The position numbers and the translations under genes are program-made. From Paenibacillus validus NBRC 15382 (lineage in GTDB: Bacteria; Bacillota; Bacilli; Paenibacillales; NBRC-103111), in NCBI RefSeq assembly GCF_004000985.1, contig NZ_BIMH01000010.1, forward strand, positions 1 through 64,000: a stretch of 64,000 nucleotides of DNA. Reading direction: 5' to 3'. A model generated the notes under the pieces. That model saw only the letters and a program-made list of their open reading frames with translations. It was not told where the DNA came from and searched no databases. This document shows positions 56,400-64,000 of this stretch, piece by piece. Each line of letters starts with the position of its first letter. The stretch's first letter is position 1.

Positions 56400-56921
56400 G
56401 TGAGACGTACGCGGGATGTGATCGGGTTGCCTGTGATCTGCGTGCATACCGGCAAACAAGTCGGTGAAGTTACGGATCTGCTGCTCGACGAGGATTGGCA
56501 AGTGCAGGCGTTTCTGCTAGGGGCGGGACATTGGTTTCAAGAAGCGACTTGCGTGGAATGGGAAGACGTTATCGCACTAGGCGAAGACGCCGTTACGATC
56601 AAGCGGGAGGACGCGATTAAGCCGCTTGAAGCGAAGAATACCTGGAAGCTTCTGCTTGGCGGGAGACACCGGATCAAGGGACTTCCGCTGCTGACCGTGA
56701 ACGGTCAACAACTCGGCGTCGTCGAGGATGTTTATTTAGATGCAAAAACGGGTAAAAAAGTAATAGGATACGAATTGACCGAGGGTTTCATTTCAGATCT
56801 CAAAGAAGGGCGCAAATGGCTGCCCATGCCGGATTCCGTGAAAGTCGGCGAGGACGCCTTAATTGTTCCCGTACGCGCAAGCGAGGCGTTGGAGGAAATC
56901 TTCGTACCAAAAGAAGAATAG
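56400..56921 (+). CDS. PRC-barrel domain protein
   Basis: Encodes 173 aa from GTG 56400 behind GGAGAGAG. Two PRC-barrel repeats: ~7-75 (DVIGLPVICVHTGKQVGEVTDLLLDED) and ~88-160 (IKGLPLLTVNGQQLGVVEDVYLDAKTGKKVIGYELT). Such domains often bind RNA or membrane-associated partners; role here unknown. Ten bp before the next small gene. Confidence 0.82.
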   Translation: MRRTRDVIGLPVICVHTGKQVGEVTDLLLDEDWQVQAFLLGAGHWFQEATCVEWEDVIALGEDAVTIKREDAIKPLEAKNTWKLLLGGRHRIKGLPLLTVNGQQLGVVEDVYLDAKTGKKVIGYELTEGFISDLKEGRKWLPMPDSVKVGEDALIVPVRASEALEEIFVPKEE

Positions 56922-56931
56922 GGTGATACAG

Positions 56932-57129
56932 ATGTTACGTTGTCCAAACTGTAATTCCAAAGATATCGGCAAAATCGGCTCGCATCAATTTTATTGCTGG
57001 GGCTGCTTTATCGAACTGACCGTGAACGGGGAGAAGATGTCCGTATTCCAAGTCGAGGAAGACGGCACGTTAAGTTCGTTGGATGATCTCTTCTTTGAAG
57101 AGGAAATGCCGCAAGTTCACGCCAACTAA
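56932..57129 (+). CDS. Small zinc-ribbon protein (65 aa)
   Basis: ATG 56932 with AGGGTGA upstream. Two CxxC knuckles, C4-PN-C7 and C22-WG-C25, form a probable zinc ribbon, followed by a β-rich stretch and an acidic tail (EDGTLSSLDDLFFEEEMP). Probably co-transcribed with the PRC-barrel gene. Function unknown. Confidence 0.7.
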   Translation: MLRCPNCNSKDIGKIGSHQFYCWGCFIELTVNGEKMSVFQVEEDGTLSSLDDLFFEEEMPQVHAN

Positions 57130-57168
57130 CGGTTCGGACCGGCAAGCCGACTTACAATATAACGCCTA

Positions 57169-57216
57169 TGAACACCGCTGCAGGGAGCGTCGCTCCTTCG
57201 CTTGCGGTGTTTTTTT
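57169..57216 (+). terminator. Terminator after the zinc-ribbon gene
   Basis: AACACCGC pairs with GCGGTGTT, inner GAGCG/CGCTC, followed by seven Ts. Confidence 0.85.
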
Positions 57217-57360
57217 GTCCCGTTCGTCCTTCTTCATTGTATTCGGCTCGTGCCGGCTTTATGTGCGGGGGACGTCCGAATATTGGGTTAAGAACCAGGG
57301 GTTGTACATATACTGTAGTATATGGAAGTTCGTTCGTACTGACGAAGCCGGTACCGAAAG

Positions 57361-58452
57361 ATGCCGAAGGAGGGGACGTGTCTGGAACGGCTGCCCAAAA
57401 ACCGCGTTCTGCTCGGGATGGTTTATACCTTGCTCATTCTTGTTATTTTATATTTGCTGATGCAGCTCCGGCCGATGATTTCAGGGGTGTATTGGTTTTT
57501 GCGCGAAATTTTGACACCGTTTATCATCGCGCTCATTATTTCCTATGTCTTGAATCCGGTCGTCTCGCTGCTGGGCGCACGCAAAGTGCCGCGTACGATC
57601 GCTGTGCTTCTGATCTACGCCTTGTTCATCATGTCCATGACGGTCATCCTGATGAACGTGATTCCGATGCTCGTTCGCCAGCTGGCGGAGCTGAACGAGC
57701 ACATGCCGGACGTTTCGTTCAAGGCGCAGAGCCTGGTCGACGACTTGAACGGCCTGCAGTTTTTGCCGGACAGCGTCCGGATCGGGATCCATCAATCGTT
57801 GGCGAAGCTGGAGGACGGCATCTCGCTGGCGATCGCCGATTACATCAACGGGATCGGCAATACGATCAATAAGCTGTTTATGATTTTTATTATCCCGTTC
57901 GTCGCATTCTATATTTTGAAAGATTTTCAATTGATCGAAAAAACGACGCTGGCCATTGTGCCCAGAACGCACCGCAAAGAGATTGTGTCGATGCTGACCG
58001 ATATCGATACGGCGCTCGGCAACTACATTCGCGGACAGTTTACGGTTTGTCTGATTGTCGGGCTGCTTGCTTACATCGGGTATTGGGCAATCGGCATCCC
58101 CTATGCGCTGCTGCTGGCAAGCGTGGTCGCGGTGTTCAACATCATTCCGTACCTGGGGCCGTTTCTCGGCGCGGCTCCGGCGCTCATCGTCGCCTCGACG
58201 ATTTCGATCAAAATGCTGCTGCTGGTTATCGTGGTCAATACCGTCTGCCAAATTCTCGAGGGCAACGTCATCTCACCGCAGGTAGTCGGCCGTTCTTTGA
58301 ACATGCACCCATTATTTATCATGTTCGCGCTGCTCGTTGGAGGAGAGGTGGCGGGTGTGGTCGGGCTCATATTGGCGGTTCCGTTCTTTGCGGTAATCAA
58401 GGTTATTCTGCAGCATGTCTTTTTATATTACGTGCATAAACGAACCGTTTAA
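57361..58452 (+). CDS. AI-2E family (PerM-like) transporter
   Basis: Encodes 363 aa as an ATG-initiated frame. About seven to eight helices with a central soluble segment (~105-175) and the C-terminal family core SVVAVFNIIPYLGPFLGAAPAL and GNVISPQVVGRSLNMHPL. Related proteins transport autoinducers or Na+/H+; substrate unknown. The start is uncertain: the best ribosome site (AAGGAGGGG at 57366-57374) lies after the ATG, and the matching in-frame codon would be CTG 57382 (LERLPKNRVLLG). Confidence 0.85.
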   Translation: MPKEGTCLERLPKNRVLLGMVYTLLILVILYLLMQLRPMISGVYWFLREILTPFIIALIISYVLNPVVSLLGARKVPRTIAVLLIYALFIMSMTVILMNVIPMLVRQLAELNEHMPDVSFKAQSLVDDLNGLQFLPDSVRIGIHQSLAKLEDGISLAIADYINGIGNTINKLFMIFIIPFVAFYILKDFQLIEKTTLAIVPRTHRKEIVSMLTDIDTALGNYIRGQFTVCLIVGLLAYIGYWAIGIPYALLLASVVAVFNIIPYLGPFLGAAPALIVASTISIKMLLLVIVVNTVCQILEGNVISPQVVGRSLNMHPLFIMFALLVGGEVAGVVGLILAVPFFAVIKVILQHVFLYYVHKRTV

Positions 58453-58520
58453 AAAAAAATTTGGTCATGGGCGCAACAAATTGCAACCTCCGGCGTATAT
58501 ACAGATGGAATTTTTTTCGG

Positions 58521-58616
58521 GAGACCCTGAAGCCCGTCTACAACTGCATATTCAGCAATCGTTTCATAGGAGGAGCCTGTCACCAAGGGCTCCTCTTTGT
58601 CTTTTTTCAGGGTCTC
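58521..58616 (+). promoter_or_regulatory. Attenuator-like structured leader of the ArsB/NhaD transporter
   Basis: An intrinsic terminator, GAGGAGCC (58570-58577) pairing with GGCTCCTC (58588-58595), is followed by TTTGTCTTTTTT. It is enclosed by an 11-bp perfect inverted repeat, GAGACCCTGAA (58521-58531) and TTCAGGGTCTC (58606-58616). Only ~12 bp separate the second arm from the ribosome site of the next gene, so no promoter fits after the terminator. No known riboswitch class recognised. Confidence 0.6.
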
Positions 58617-58643
58617 ACCAGACATCGCAGGAGGACTATCTAT

Positions 58644-59924
58644 ATGGACATGCAAGCGCTCATCGCTATCGGGTTATTTCTCGTCGCCTACGGATTCATC
58701 ATCTCGGAGAAAATCCACCGAACGATCGTCGCCATGACCGGCGGCATTCTAGTGGTTGTGCTCGGAATCGTTAATCAGGAAACGGCGCTCCATCACATCG
58801 ACTTTAACACGCTCGGACTGCTCGTCGGGATGATGATCATCGTCAGCATTACGGCGGAGACGGGGGTATTTAAGTACGTCGCGATTTGGGCGGCCAAAAA
58901 AGTCGGCGGACACCCCGCGCGCATCATGGTCGCGCTGGCGATCGTGACGGCGTTCGGTTCGGCGTTCCTTGACAACGTCACGACGGTGCTCCTGATGGTG
59001 CCGGTCACTTTCAGCATTACGCGACAGCTGCGGGTCAATCCGATCCCGTTCTTTATTTCACAAATATTTGCGTGCAACATCGGCGGGACTGCGACGTTAA
59101 TCGGCGATCCGCCGAACATTATGATCGGCAGCGCGGTGAAGGAACTGACGTTCATGGCGTTCATCAACAACCTGACGCCGATTGTGATCATCATCCTGAT
59201 CGCGACGATCCCGGTCTTCGTCCTGCTGTTTCGCAAAGACATTCAGACAACGGAGGAGCTGCGGCGCGGCGTCATGGATCTGGATGAAAAGTCGGAAATC
59301 CAGAACCCGGCGCTGCTTCGCAAAAGTTTGGTCGTGCTGGGCTTAACGATCGGCGGCTTCTTCATCCATCAGATCGTCCATCTGGAATCGGCCACGGTGG
59401 CCTTGGCCGGCGCGTTCCTGTTGCTCCTGTTAACCGGGGAGCATTATTTGGAAGAAGCGTTCCGCCGGGTCGAGTGGATGACGATATTTTTCTTCATCGG
59501 ATTGTTCGTGCTCGTATCGGGTTTAGTTGAAACCGGCGTCATCGCGGCTTTGGCCGAGCAGGCGATCAAGTTGACCGGCGGGGATGTGACGAAGACGTCG
59601 ATCATGATTTTGTGGTTTAGCGCGCTCGCTTCGGCGTTCCTCGACAATATCCCGTTCGTGGCCACTATGATTCCGATGATCTTCGAGATGGGAACGATGG
59701 GCGTATCCGATTTGGAGCCGCTCTGGTGGAGCCTTGCGCTAGGGGCTTGCCTCGGCGGTAACGGGACGCTGATCGGGGCCAGCGCCAACTTGATCGTCGC
59801 CGGTATGTCCGCCAGGGAAGGATATCCGATATCGTTTATGAAATATATGATAATCGCGTTTCCTTTGATGCTGTTTTCGGTGGCGCTGGCGCACGTATAT
59901 ATTTATGTAAGATATTTGATGTAA
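58644..59924 (+). CDS. ArsB/NhaD-family ion transporter
   Basis: Encodes 426 aa. ATG 58644 has AGGAGGA eight bases upstream; the frame is open further back through the leader but this is not coding. Eleven or twelve helices of the IT superfamily with two inverted half motifs: FGSAFLDNVTTVLLMVPVT and ASAFLDNIPFVATMIPM, plus GGTATLIGDPPNIMIGSA and GGNGTLIGASANLIVAG. Candidates are Na+/H+ exchange or oxyanion export; sequence alone does not decide. Confidence 0.88.
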   Translation: MDMQALIAIGLFLVAYGFIISEKIHRTIVAMTGGILVVVLGIVNQETALHHIDFNTLGLLVGMMIIVSITAETGVFKYVAIWAAKKVGGHPARIMVALAIVTAFGSAFLDNVTTVLLMVPVTFSITRQLRVNPIPFFISQIFACNIGGTATLIGDPPNIMIGSAVKELTFMAFINNLTPIVIIILIATIPVFVLLFRKDIQTTEELRRGVMDLDEKSEIQNPALLRKSLVVLGLTIGGFFIHQIVHLESATVALAGAFLLLLLTGEHYLEEAFRRVEWMTIFFFIGLFVLVSGLVETGVIAALAEQAIKLTGGDVTKTSIMILWFSALASAFLDNIPFVATMIPMIFEMGTMGVSDLEPLWWSLALGACLGGNGTLIGASANLIVAGMSAREGYPISFMKYMIIAFPLMLFSVALAHVYIYVRYLM

Positions 59925-59939
59925 GGGGGAAAGGCTGCG

Positions 59940-60230
59940 ATGACAAAGCTTCGCTATACATATGACGAGAAGCTCTTATCTTGGGAGGAGCAGAACGACG
60001 GGGAGGCGGACGTGGAATTTTGGCTGCGTCTATCCGTGCCGGATGCGAATGTCGAGAAGGGCGTGAAGGCGGTGCGCGATTATTTTGGCCATAACGACGT
60101 TCTGACCGACGTGTTGGTCTATGCGCACCACAATGCGGTGTACCAATGGATTGTCCGCCGCGACTTCTACGAGGCATTCGTCATCCGGGCGTTCGAACAC
60201 AAGCTGTTGACCTCCCTCGTTTGGGAGTAG
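59940..60230 (+). CDS. Conserved hypothetical protein (96 aa)
   Basis: ATG 59940 with GGGGGAAAGG upstream, 15 bp after the transporter gene. Soluble, acidic and aromatic-rich: MTKLRYTYDEKLLSWEEQ, then DYFGHNDVLTDVLVYAHHN. No membrane segment or known motif. Coding composition is good; probably in the transporter's operon. Confidence 0.65.
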   Translation: MTKLRYTYDEKLLSWEEQNDGEADVEFWLRLSVPDANVEKGVKAVRDYFGHNDVLTDVLVYAHHNAVYQWIVRRDFYEAFVIRAFEHKLLTSLVWE

Positions 60231-60300
60231 GGCCCCGGCCCCGCACGGGACACGGGAACGGGATACGCCCAAATGCCGGGCTCTACAGGGCGGATCTCGG

Positions 60301-60330
60301 TTGACAGGCCCGCCGTCGGAAAGGTATAAT
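60301..60330 (+). promoter_or_regulatory. alaS promoter
   Basis: Consensus TTGACA, 18-bp spacer, TATAAT. Transcription should begin near 60337, ahead of a ~390-nt leader. Confidence 0.88.
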
Positions 60331-60335
60331 TTTGC

Positions 60336-60679
60336 TTTGTAAAGCTTTGGCTTCCAAACAAGAAAGCGTTGAAGAAATTCAGTAGGTTGTAGTCCATTAG
60401 CCAGAGAGAAGGCTCGGATGCATACCGATACGGCGAGAAGGCAGGCGCAGGCCATGTCCGAGAGCCGGGCTTGGGTGCGGTCCGCTGCGAGAGTCTTCCT
60501 AATGAAGGGCGACTGAACGCTCATTTCGGAGCGCGGATAAACTCCGCCGGAAGGACCCGTTATCGTCCGCGAAGAGGAGATTGCACCGAACCGCCGAGCG
60601 TTAACAGCGCAGGCGAAGGCCGTGCAATAACCAGGGTGGTACCGCGAGCAATCGTCCCTGTTTTCAGGGGCGTTTTTTT
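60336..60679 (+). ncRNA. T-box leader of alaS
   Basis: T-box core AGGGTGGTACCGCGA at 60633-60647, followed by terminator CGTCCCTG (60653-60660) pairing with CAGGGGCG (60665-60672) and seven Ts. Expected to sense uncharged tRNA-Ala; the specifier codon was not assigned. No ORF in 60231-60723. Confidence 0.93.
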
Positions 60680-60723
60680 ATTGTTTTTCCCGTTTCATTT
60701 CAATTCAGGGGGGGCTTACGAAA

Positions 60724-63348
60724 GTGAAAGCTAGTGAAATTCGTTCCAAATGGTTAAAGTTTTTTGAAAGCAAAGGCCATAAAATCGAGCCGAGCGCCCC
60801 GCTCGTGCCTCACAACGACCCGTCGTTGCTCTGGATCAACGCCGGGATGGCGCCGCTGAAGCCGTACTTCGACGGCCGCATCGTACCGGAGAACCCGCGG
60901 ATCGCCAACTCGCAGAAGTGTATCCGGACGAACGACATCGAGAACGTGGGGAAGACGCGCCGCCACCACACTTTTTTCGAAATGCTCGGCAACTTCTCCA
61001 TCGGCGATTACTTCAAGGAAGAAGTCATCACGTGGGCGTGGGAGTTTCTGACCGACAAAGAATGGATCGGCTTCGATCCGGAGCGTCTCTCCGTTACCGT
61101 ATATCCGGAAGATACGGAAGCGTTCGAGCTTTGGAACAAGAAAATCGGGATTCCGGAAGAGCGAATTTACAAGCTCCAGGAAAACTTCTGGGATATCGGC
61201 GAAGGGCCTTGCGGACCGTGTACGGAAATTTTTTACGACCGCGGCGACAAATACGGCGACCTGAACGATCCGGAATGCTGGCCGGGCGGCGAGAACGAGC
61301 GCTTCCTCGAGGTGTGGAACCTCGTATTCTCGCAGTTCAACCATAATAAGGACGGCAGCTATACGCCGCTTCCGAACAAAAACATCGATACCGGCGCCGG
61401 ACTCGAACGGTTCGCTTCGATTCTGCAAGATGTCGATTCGAACTTTGACACCGATCTGTTCCAGCCGATCATTCAAAAAACGTGCGAGCTGGCCGGGGTC
61501 AAATACAAAGAAAACGACGAGCAGGATGTCGCGCTCAAAGTTATCGCCGACCATATCCGGACGGTAGCGTTCTCCGTCGGCGACGGCGTACTGCCGTCCA
61601 ATGAAGGACGCGGCTATGTCATCCGCCGTTTGCTTCGCCGTGCGGTCCGATACGGCAAAGTGGTGCTCGGTATGGATAAGCCGTTCCTGTACCTGTTGAC
61701 GCCGGTCGTAGGCGAAATTATGGGCGTGTACTACCCGGAAGTGGTGGAGAAGCGCGAATTTATCGAGAAGGTGATCCGTACCGAAGAGGAGCGTTTCCAT
61801 GAGACGCTCGGCGGCGGTCTCGCCATTCTGGCCGAGTTGACCGAGAAGGCCCGCAAGGAAGGTTTGACCACGATCAGCGGATCGGACGCTTTCAAGCTGT
61901 ACGATACCTACGGATTCCCGTTCGATCTGACGGAGGATTATGCTTCGGAGCAAGGGCTGACGGTGGACCGCGAAGGGTTCGACCGTGCGATGCAGGAGCA
62001 GCGGGACCGCGCCCGCGCGGCACGCCAGGAGTCTGACAGCATGAAGGTGCAGGGCGGACCGCTGGCTGATTTTACGGTTAAAAGCGAGTTTGTTGGATAT
62101 ACTGATTTGGTAACAAGTGCTAAAGTGATCGCAATCGTGCATGAGCAGCAGTTCGTCGATCTGGTCGGAACGGGTGAAACGTGTCAGGTTATCCTGGACC
62201 GGACGCCGTTCTATGCGGAAAGCGGCGGTCAAGTCAGCGATCACGGCTACATGACAGCGGGCGATACCGTGCTTAAAGTCGAATCGGTCGGCAAAGCGCC
62301 CCACGGCCAGCACGTGCATACCGTCGTCGTCCAGGCCGGTGTGCTGCGCAGCGGAGAGACGGTGCAGGCAACCGTGACTCAGGATGTCCGCGAGGACATT
62401 ATCAAGAATCATACGGCGACGCACCTTTTGCATAAAGCTTTGAAAGAAGTGCTGGGCGACCATGTCAATCAAGCGGGCTCGCTCGTTGCGCCGGAACGTC
62501 TGCGTTTCGACTTCTCGCATTTCGGAAGCATTTCCGCCGAAGAGCTGCAGGAGATCGAGCGGCGGGTCAACGCGCAAATTTGGAACAGCCTCGAGGTGGA
62601 CATTTCGCTCAAGCCGATCGCCGAAGCGAGAGCGATGGGCGCTATGGCGTTGTTCGGGGAAAAATACGGAGATGTTGTGCGTGTCGTTCGCATCGGCGGT
62701 TACAGCCTGGAGCTGTGCGGCGGTTGCCACGTGTCCAATACGAGCCAAATCGGCTTGTTCAAGCTCGTCAGCGAGTCCGGCATCGGCTCCGGCATACGGC
62801 GGATCGAAGCGACGACCGGGCGTCAGGCCTACCAATACTTGGACGGACAGCTGCAGCTGCTGCGCGATGCGGCAAGCCTGCTGAAGTCGAATATTACGGA
62901 CGTGCCGAAACGGGTGGAAGGCTTGTTCACCCAATTGAAGGAGCTTTCCCGCGAGAACGAATCGTTGAAAGCGAAGCTGGGCGGCATTGAAGCCGGCTCC
63001 CTGACCGATCAGGTCAAAGCCGTGAACGGGGTTAACGTGCTTGCGGCCGAAGTAAGCGCGGGCGATATGGAATCGCTGCGCAATATCGTCGACCAGATGA
63101 AGCAAAAGCTCGGTTCGGCCATCATCGTGCTCGGCGCTGCGGCGGAAGATAAGGTGAATCTGGTAGCGGCCGTTTCACAGGATTTGGTCGGGCAAGGCTA
63201 TCATGCCGGCAAGCTGATTAAAGAAGTCGCTGCGGCTTGCGGCGGCAGCGGCGGCGGCCGTCCGGATATGGCGCAGGCGGGCGGTAAAGACGCCTCCAAG
63301 CTGAAGGAAGCCCTCGGAACGGTCGAACGGCTGGTCGCATCCAAATAA
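60724..63348 (+). CDS. alaS: Alanyl-tRNA synthetase
   Basis: Encodes 874 aa from a GTG behind AGGGGGGG. Class II aminoacylation core ([40 protein letters not shown]). The editing domain has zinc-site motifs HTATHLLH (~563-570) and CGGCHVSNT (~665-673). The C-Ala domain at the end has GCGG-type Gly motif [18 protein letters not shown]. Complete. Under T-box control. Confidence 0.97.
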   Translation: MKASEIRSKWLKFFESKGHKIEPSAPLVPHNDPSLLWINAGMAPLKPYFDGRIVPENPRIANSQKCIRTNDIENVGKTRRHHTFFEMLGNFSIGDYFKEEVITWAWEFLTDKEWIGFDPERLSVTVYPEDTEAFELWNKKIGIPEERIYKLQENFWDIGEGPCGPCTEIFYDRGDKYGDLNDPECWPGGENERFLEVWNLVFSQFNHNKDGSYTPLPNKNIDTGAGLERFASILQDVDSNFDTDLFQPIIQKTCELAGVKYKENDEQDVALKVIADHIRTVAFSVGDGVLPSNEGRGYVIRRLLRRAVRYGKVVLGMDKPFLYLLTPVVGEIMGVYYPEVVEKREFIEKVIRTEEERFHETLGGGLAILAELTEKARKEGLTTISGSDAFKLYDTYGFPFDLTEDYASEQGLTVDREGFDRAMQEQRDRARAARQESDSMKVQGGPLADFTVKSEFVGYTDLVTSAKVIAIVHEQQFVDLVGTGETCQVILDRTPFYAESGGQVSDHGYMTAGDTVLKVESVGKAPHGQHVHTVVVQAGVLRSGETVQATVTQDVREDIIKNHTATHLLHKALKEVLGDHVNQAGSLVAPERLRFDFSHFGSISAEELQEIERRVNAQIWNSLEVDISLKPIAEARAMGAMALFGEKYGDVVRVVRIGGYSLELCGGCHVSNTSQIGLFKLVSESGIGSGIRRIEATTGRQAYQYLDGQLQLLRDAASLLKSNITDVPKRVEGLFTQLKELSRENESLKAKLGGIEAGSLTDQVKAVNGVNVLAAEVSAGDMESLRNIVDQMKQKLGSAIIVLGAAAEDKVNLVAAVSQDLVGQGYHAGKLIKEVAAACGGSGGGRPDMAQAGGKDASKLKEALGTVERLVASK

Positions 63349-63426
63349 ATGTTCGCTGTCAACAGGAATTTTATGGCCGATGGCGAATAAGTCAGTAATA
63401 ACTTTGCAGGGGGGTGCTTCGCAGAT

Positions 63427-63690
63427 ATGAGTTCTATGGATAAAACGATGAAATTCAACATGAAAGCGGAAGAAATCGAAACCTCGCCCAAAGAAGTCAT
63501 TCTCGCGGTGTACGACGCGCTTCAGGAAAAAGGGTACAATCCGATCAATCAAATTGTCGGCTACCTGCTCTCCGGCGATCCGGCCTACATTCCGCGTCAC
63601 AACAACGCCCGGAGCATCATTCGCAAACGGGAACGGGACGAACTGATCGAAGAGCTGGTTCGTTCCTATTTGCAGCAGTACAAATCTTAG
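63427..63690 (+). CDS. ireB: IreB family regulatory phosphoprotein (UPF0297)
   Basis: Encodes 87 aa with AGGGGGGTG upstream. Sequence [29 protein letters not shown] and [20 protein letters not shown] is typical. In Enterococcus IreB is phosphorylated by the PASTA kinase IreK, and the early Thr (T7) lies in the matching region. alaS-ireB-ruvX order is standard in Bacillota. Confidence 0.95.
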   Translation: MSSMDKTMKFNMKAEEIETSPKEVILAVYDALQEKGYNPINQIVGYLLSGDPAYIPRHNNARSIIRKRERDELIEELVRSYLQQYKS

Positions 63691-63725
63691 AAGCGGGACG
63701 CAAGAGGGACGGACAGGAGCAAGTT

Positions 63726-64000
63726 ATGCGCTTAATGGGCTTGGATTACGGGGACAAAACGATCGGCGTTGCGGTAAGCGACGAGCTGGGCTGGACCGCG
63801 CAAGGGCTGGAAGTCATCCGTCGTACGACGGAAGAGAGGGACACGAACCGGCTGCGCGAAATTATCCGCGATTACGGCGTGTCGGAGATCGTGGTCGGCT
63901 TGCCGAAGAACATGAACAACACGATCGGCCCGCGTGGGGAAATTTGCATTGCATTTTCCCAAAGTTTACATGAAAAACTACAATTGCCCGTACATTTGTG
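63726..64000 (+). CDS. ruvX: Holliday junction resolvase-like RuvX (YqgF), 3' truncated by window
   Basis: ATG 63726 with AGGAG upstream, 36 bp after ireB. The visible 91 residues begin MRLMGLDYGDKTIGVAVSDE, the RNase H-like opening with the first catalytic Asp in GLDYG. They continue with IVVGLPKNMNNTIGPRG, containing the conserved GLPxNMxxxxGxR box. Proposed roles are Holliday junction resolution and 16S rRNA 5' processing. The rest of the gene lies beyond the window. Confidence 0.93.
   Translation, partial: MRLMGLDYGDKTIGVAVSDELGWTAQGLEVIRRTTEERDTNRLREIIRDYGVSEIVVGLPKNMNNTIGPRGEICIAFSQSLHEKLQLPVHL

Noticed and set aside
57168-57872. 234-codon plus-strand frame overlapping the AI-2E permease start
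   Set aside because: Begins in the preceding terminator and has no hydrophobic or domain structure, while the permease frame has both.
60754-63105. 783-codon open frame antisense to alaS
   Set aside because: Shadow of the third-position GC bias of alaS. It has no motifs, and alaS is complete.

Overview
The window reads as chromosomal DNA of an endospore-forming, moderately GC-rich Bacillota of the Paenibacillus type. Pointers are spore genes (a SafA-like repeat protein, bofC, a SpoIID-domain protein, spoVB), Bacillales-style order around recJ-apt-relA-dtd and hisS-aspS-tcdA-rarA, separate secD and secF, a ruvC gene next to ruvAB, S-layer-homology (SLH) anchored surface proteins, and frequent TTG/GTG starts behind strong AGGAGG-type ribosome sites. 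No tRNA, rRNA, IS element or CRISPR array was seen.

Layout. 1-3.4 kb: the 3' end of a repeat-rich spore protein, a small membrane protein, a gene remnant, signal peptidase lepB and bofC. 3.7-20.7 kb: a housekeeping block, ruvC-ruvA-ruvB, a SpoIID-domain gene, queA-tgt-yajC, a YrzE-like protein, a DUF421 protein, spoVB, comN, secD-secF, a CDF transporter, recJ-apt. 20.9-28.1 kb: a Spo0E-like small protein, relA-dtd, hemZ and a membrane-anchored FAD oxidoreductase. 28.16-40.56 kb: a Fur-controlled haem-acquisition island. 40.8-47.8 kb: T-box leader, hisS-aspS-tcdA, a pair of unknown membrane proteins, rarA. 48-53.4 kb: a PCYCGC lipoprotein, a CNNM/CorC protein, a yhbD-type regulator followed by two broken bactofilin genes, and ktrB. 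53.5-64 kb: mnmA, cymR, cysteine desulfurase, PRC-barrel and zinc-ribbon proteins, an AI-2E family permease, an ArsB/NhaD-family transporter behind an attenuator-like leader, T-box leader, alaS, ireB and the start of ruvX.

The most distinctive region is the haem island. It combines a sortase-B-type IsdC-like protein, a class B sortase, an IsdE/F-type ABC importer with its own ATPase, a divergent IsdG-type monooxygenase and two SLH-anchored NEAT proteins. The larger one (1415 aa) has four NEAT domains with the haem-binding YxxxY pair, two NEAT-like segments without it, and three helical spacers resembling FIVAR domains. The last 460 residues of the two SLH proteins are a duplication. In the smaller protein the second NEAT copy has lost all three tyrosines expected to contact haem. 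A 130-aa secreted protein with its own consensus Fur box resembles the C-terminal half of a NEAT domain and may be an undescribed member of the system. Together these proteins would pass haem from the S-layer to the peptidoglycan-linked IsdC-like protein, then to the lipoprotein and ABC importer, and finally to cytoplasmic degradation.

Other points worth attention are a terminator enclosed by an 11-bp inverted repeat directly before the ArsB/NhaD transporter, a palindromic operator over the yhbD promoter, and a run of frame disruptions through the bactofilin genes.
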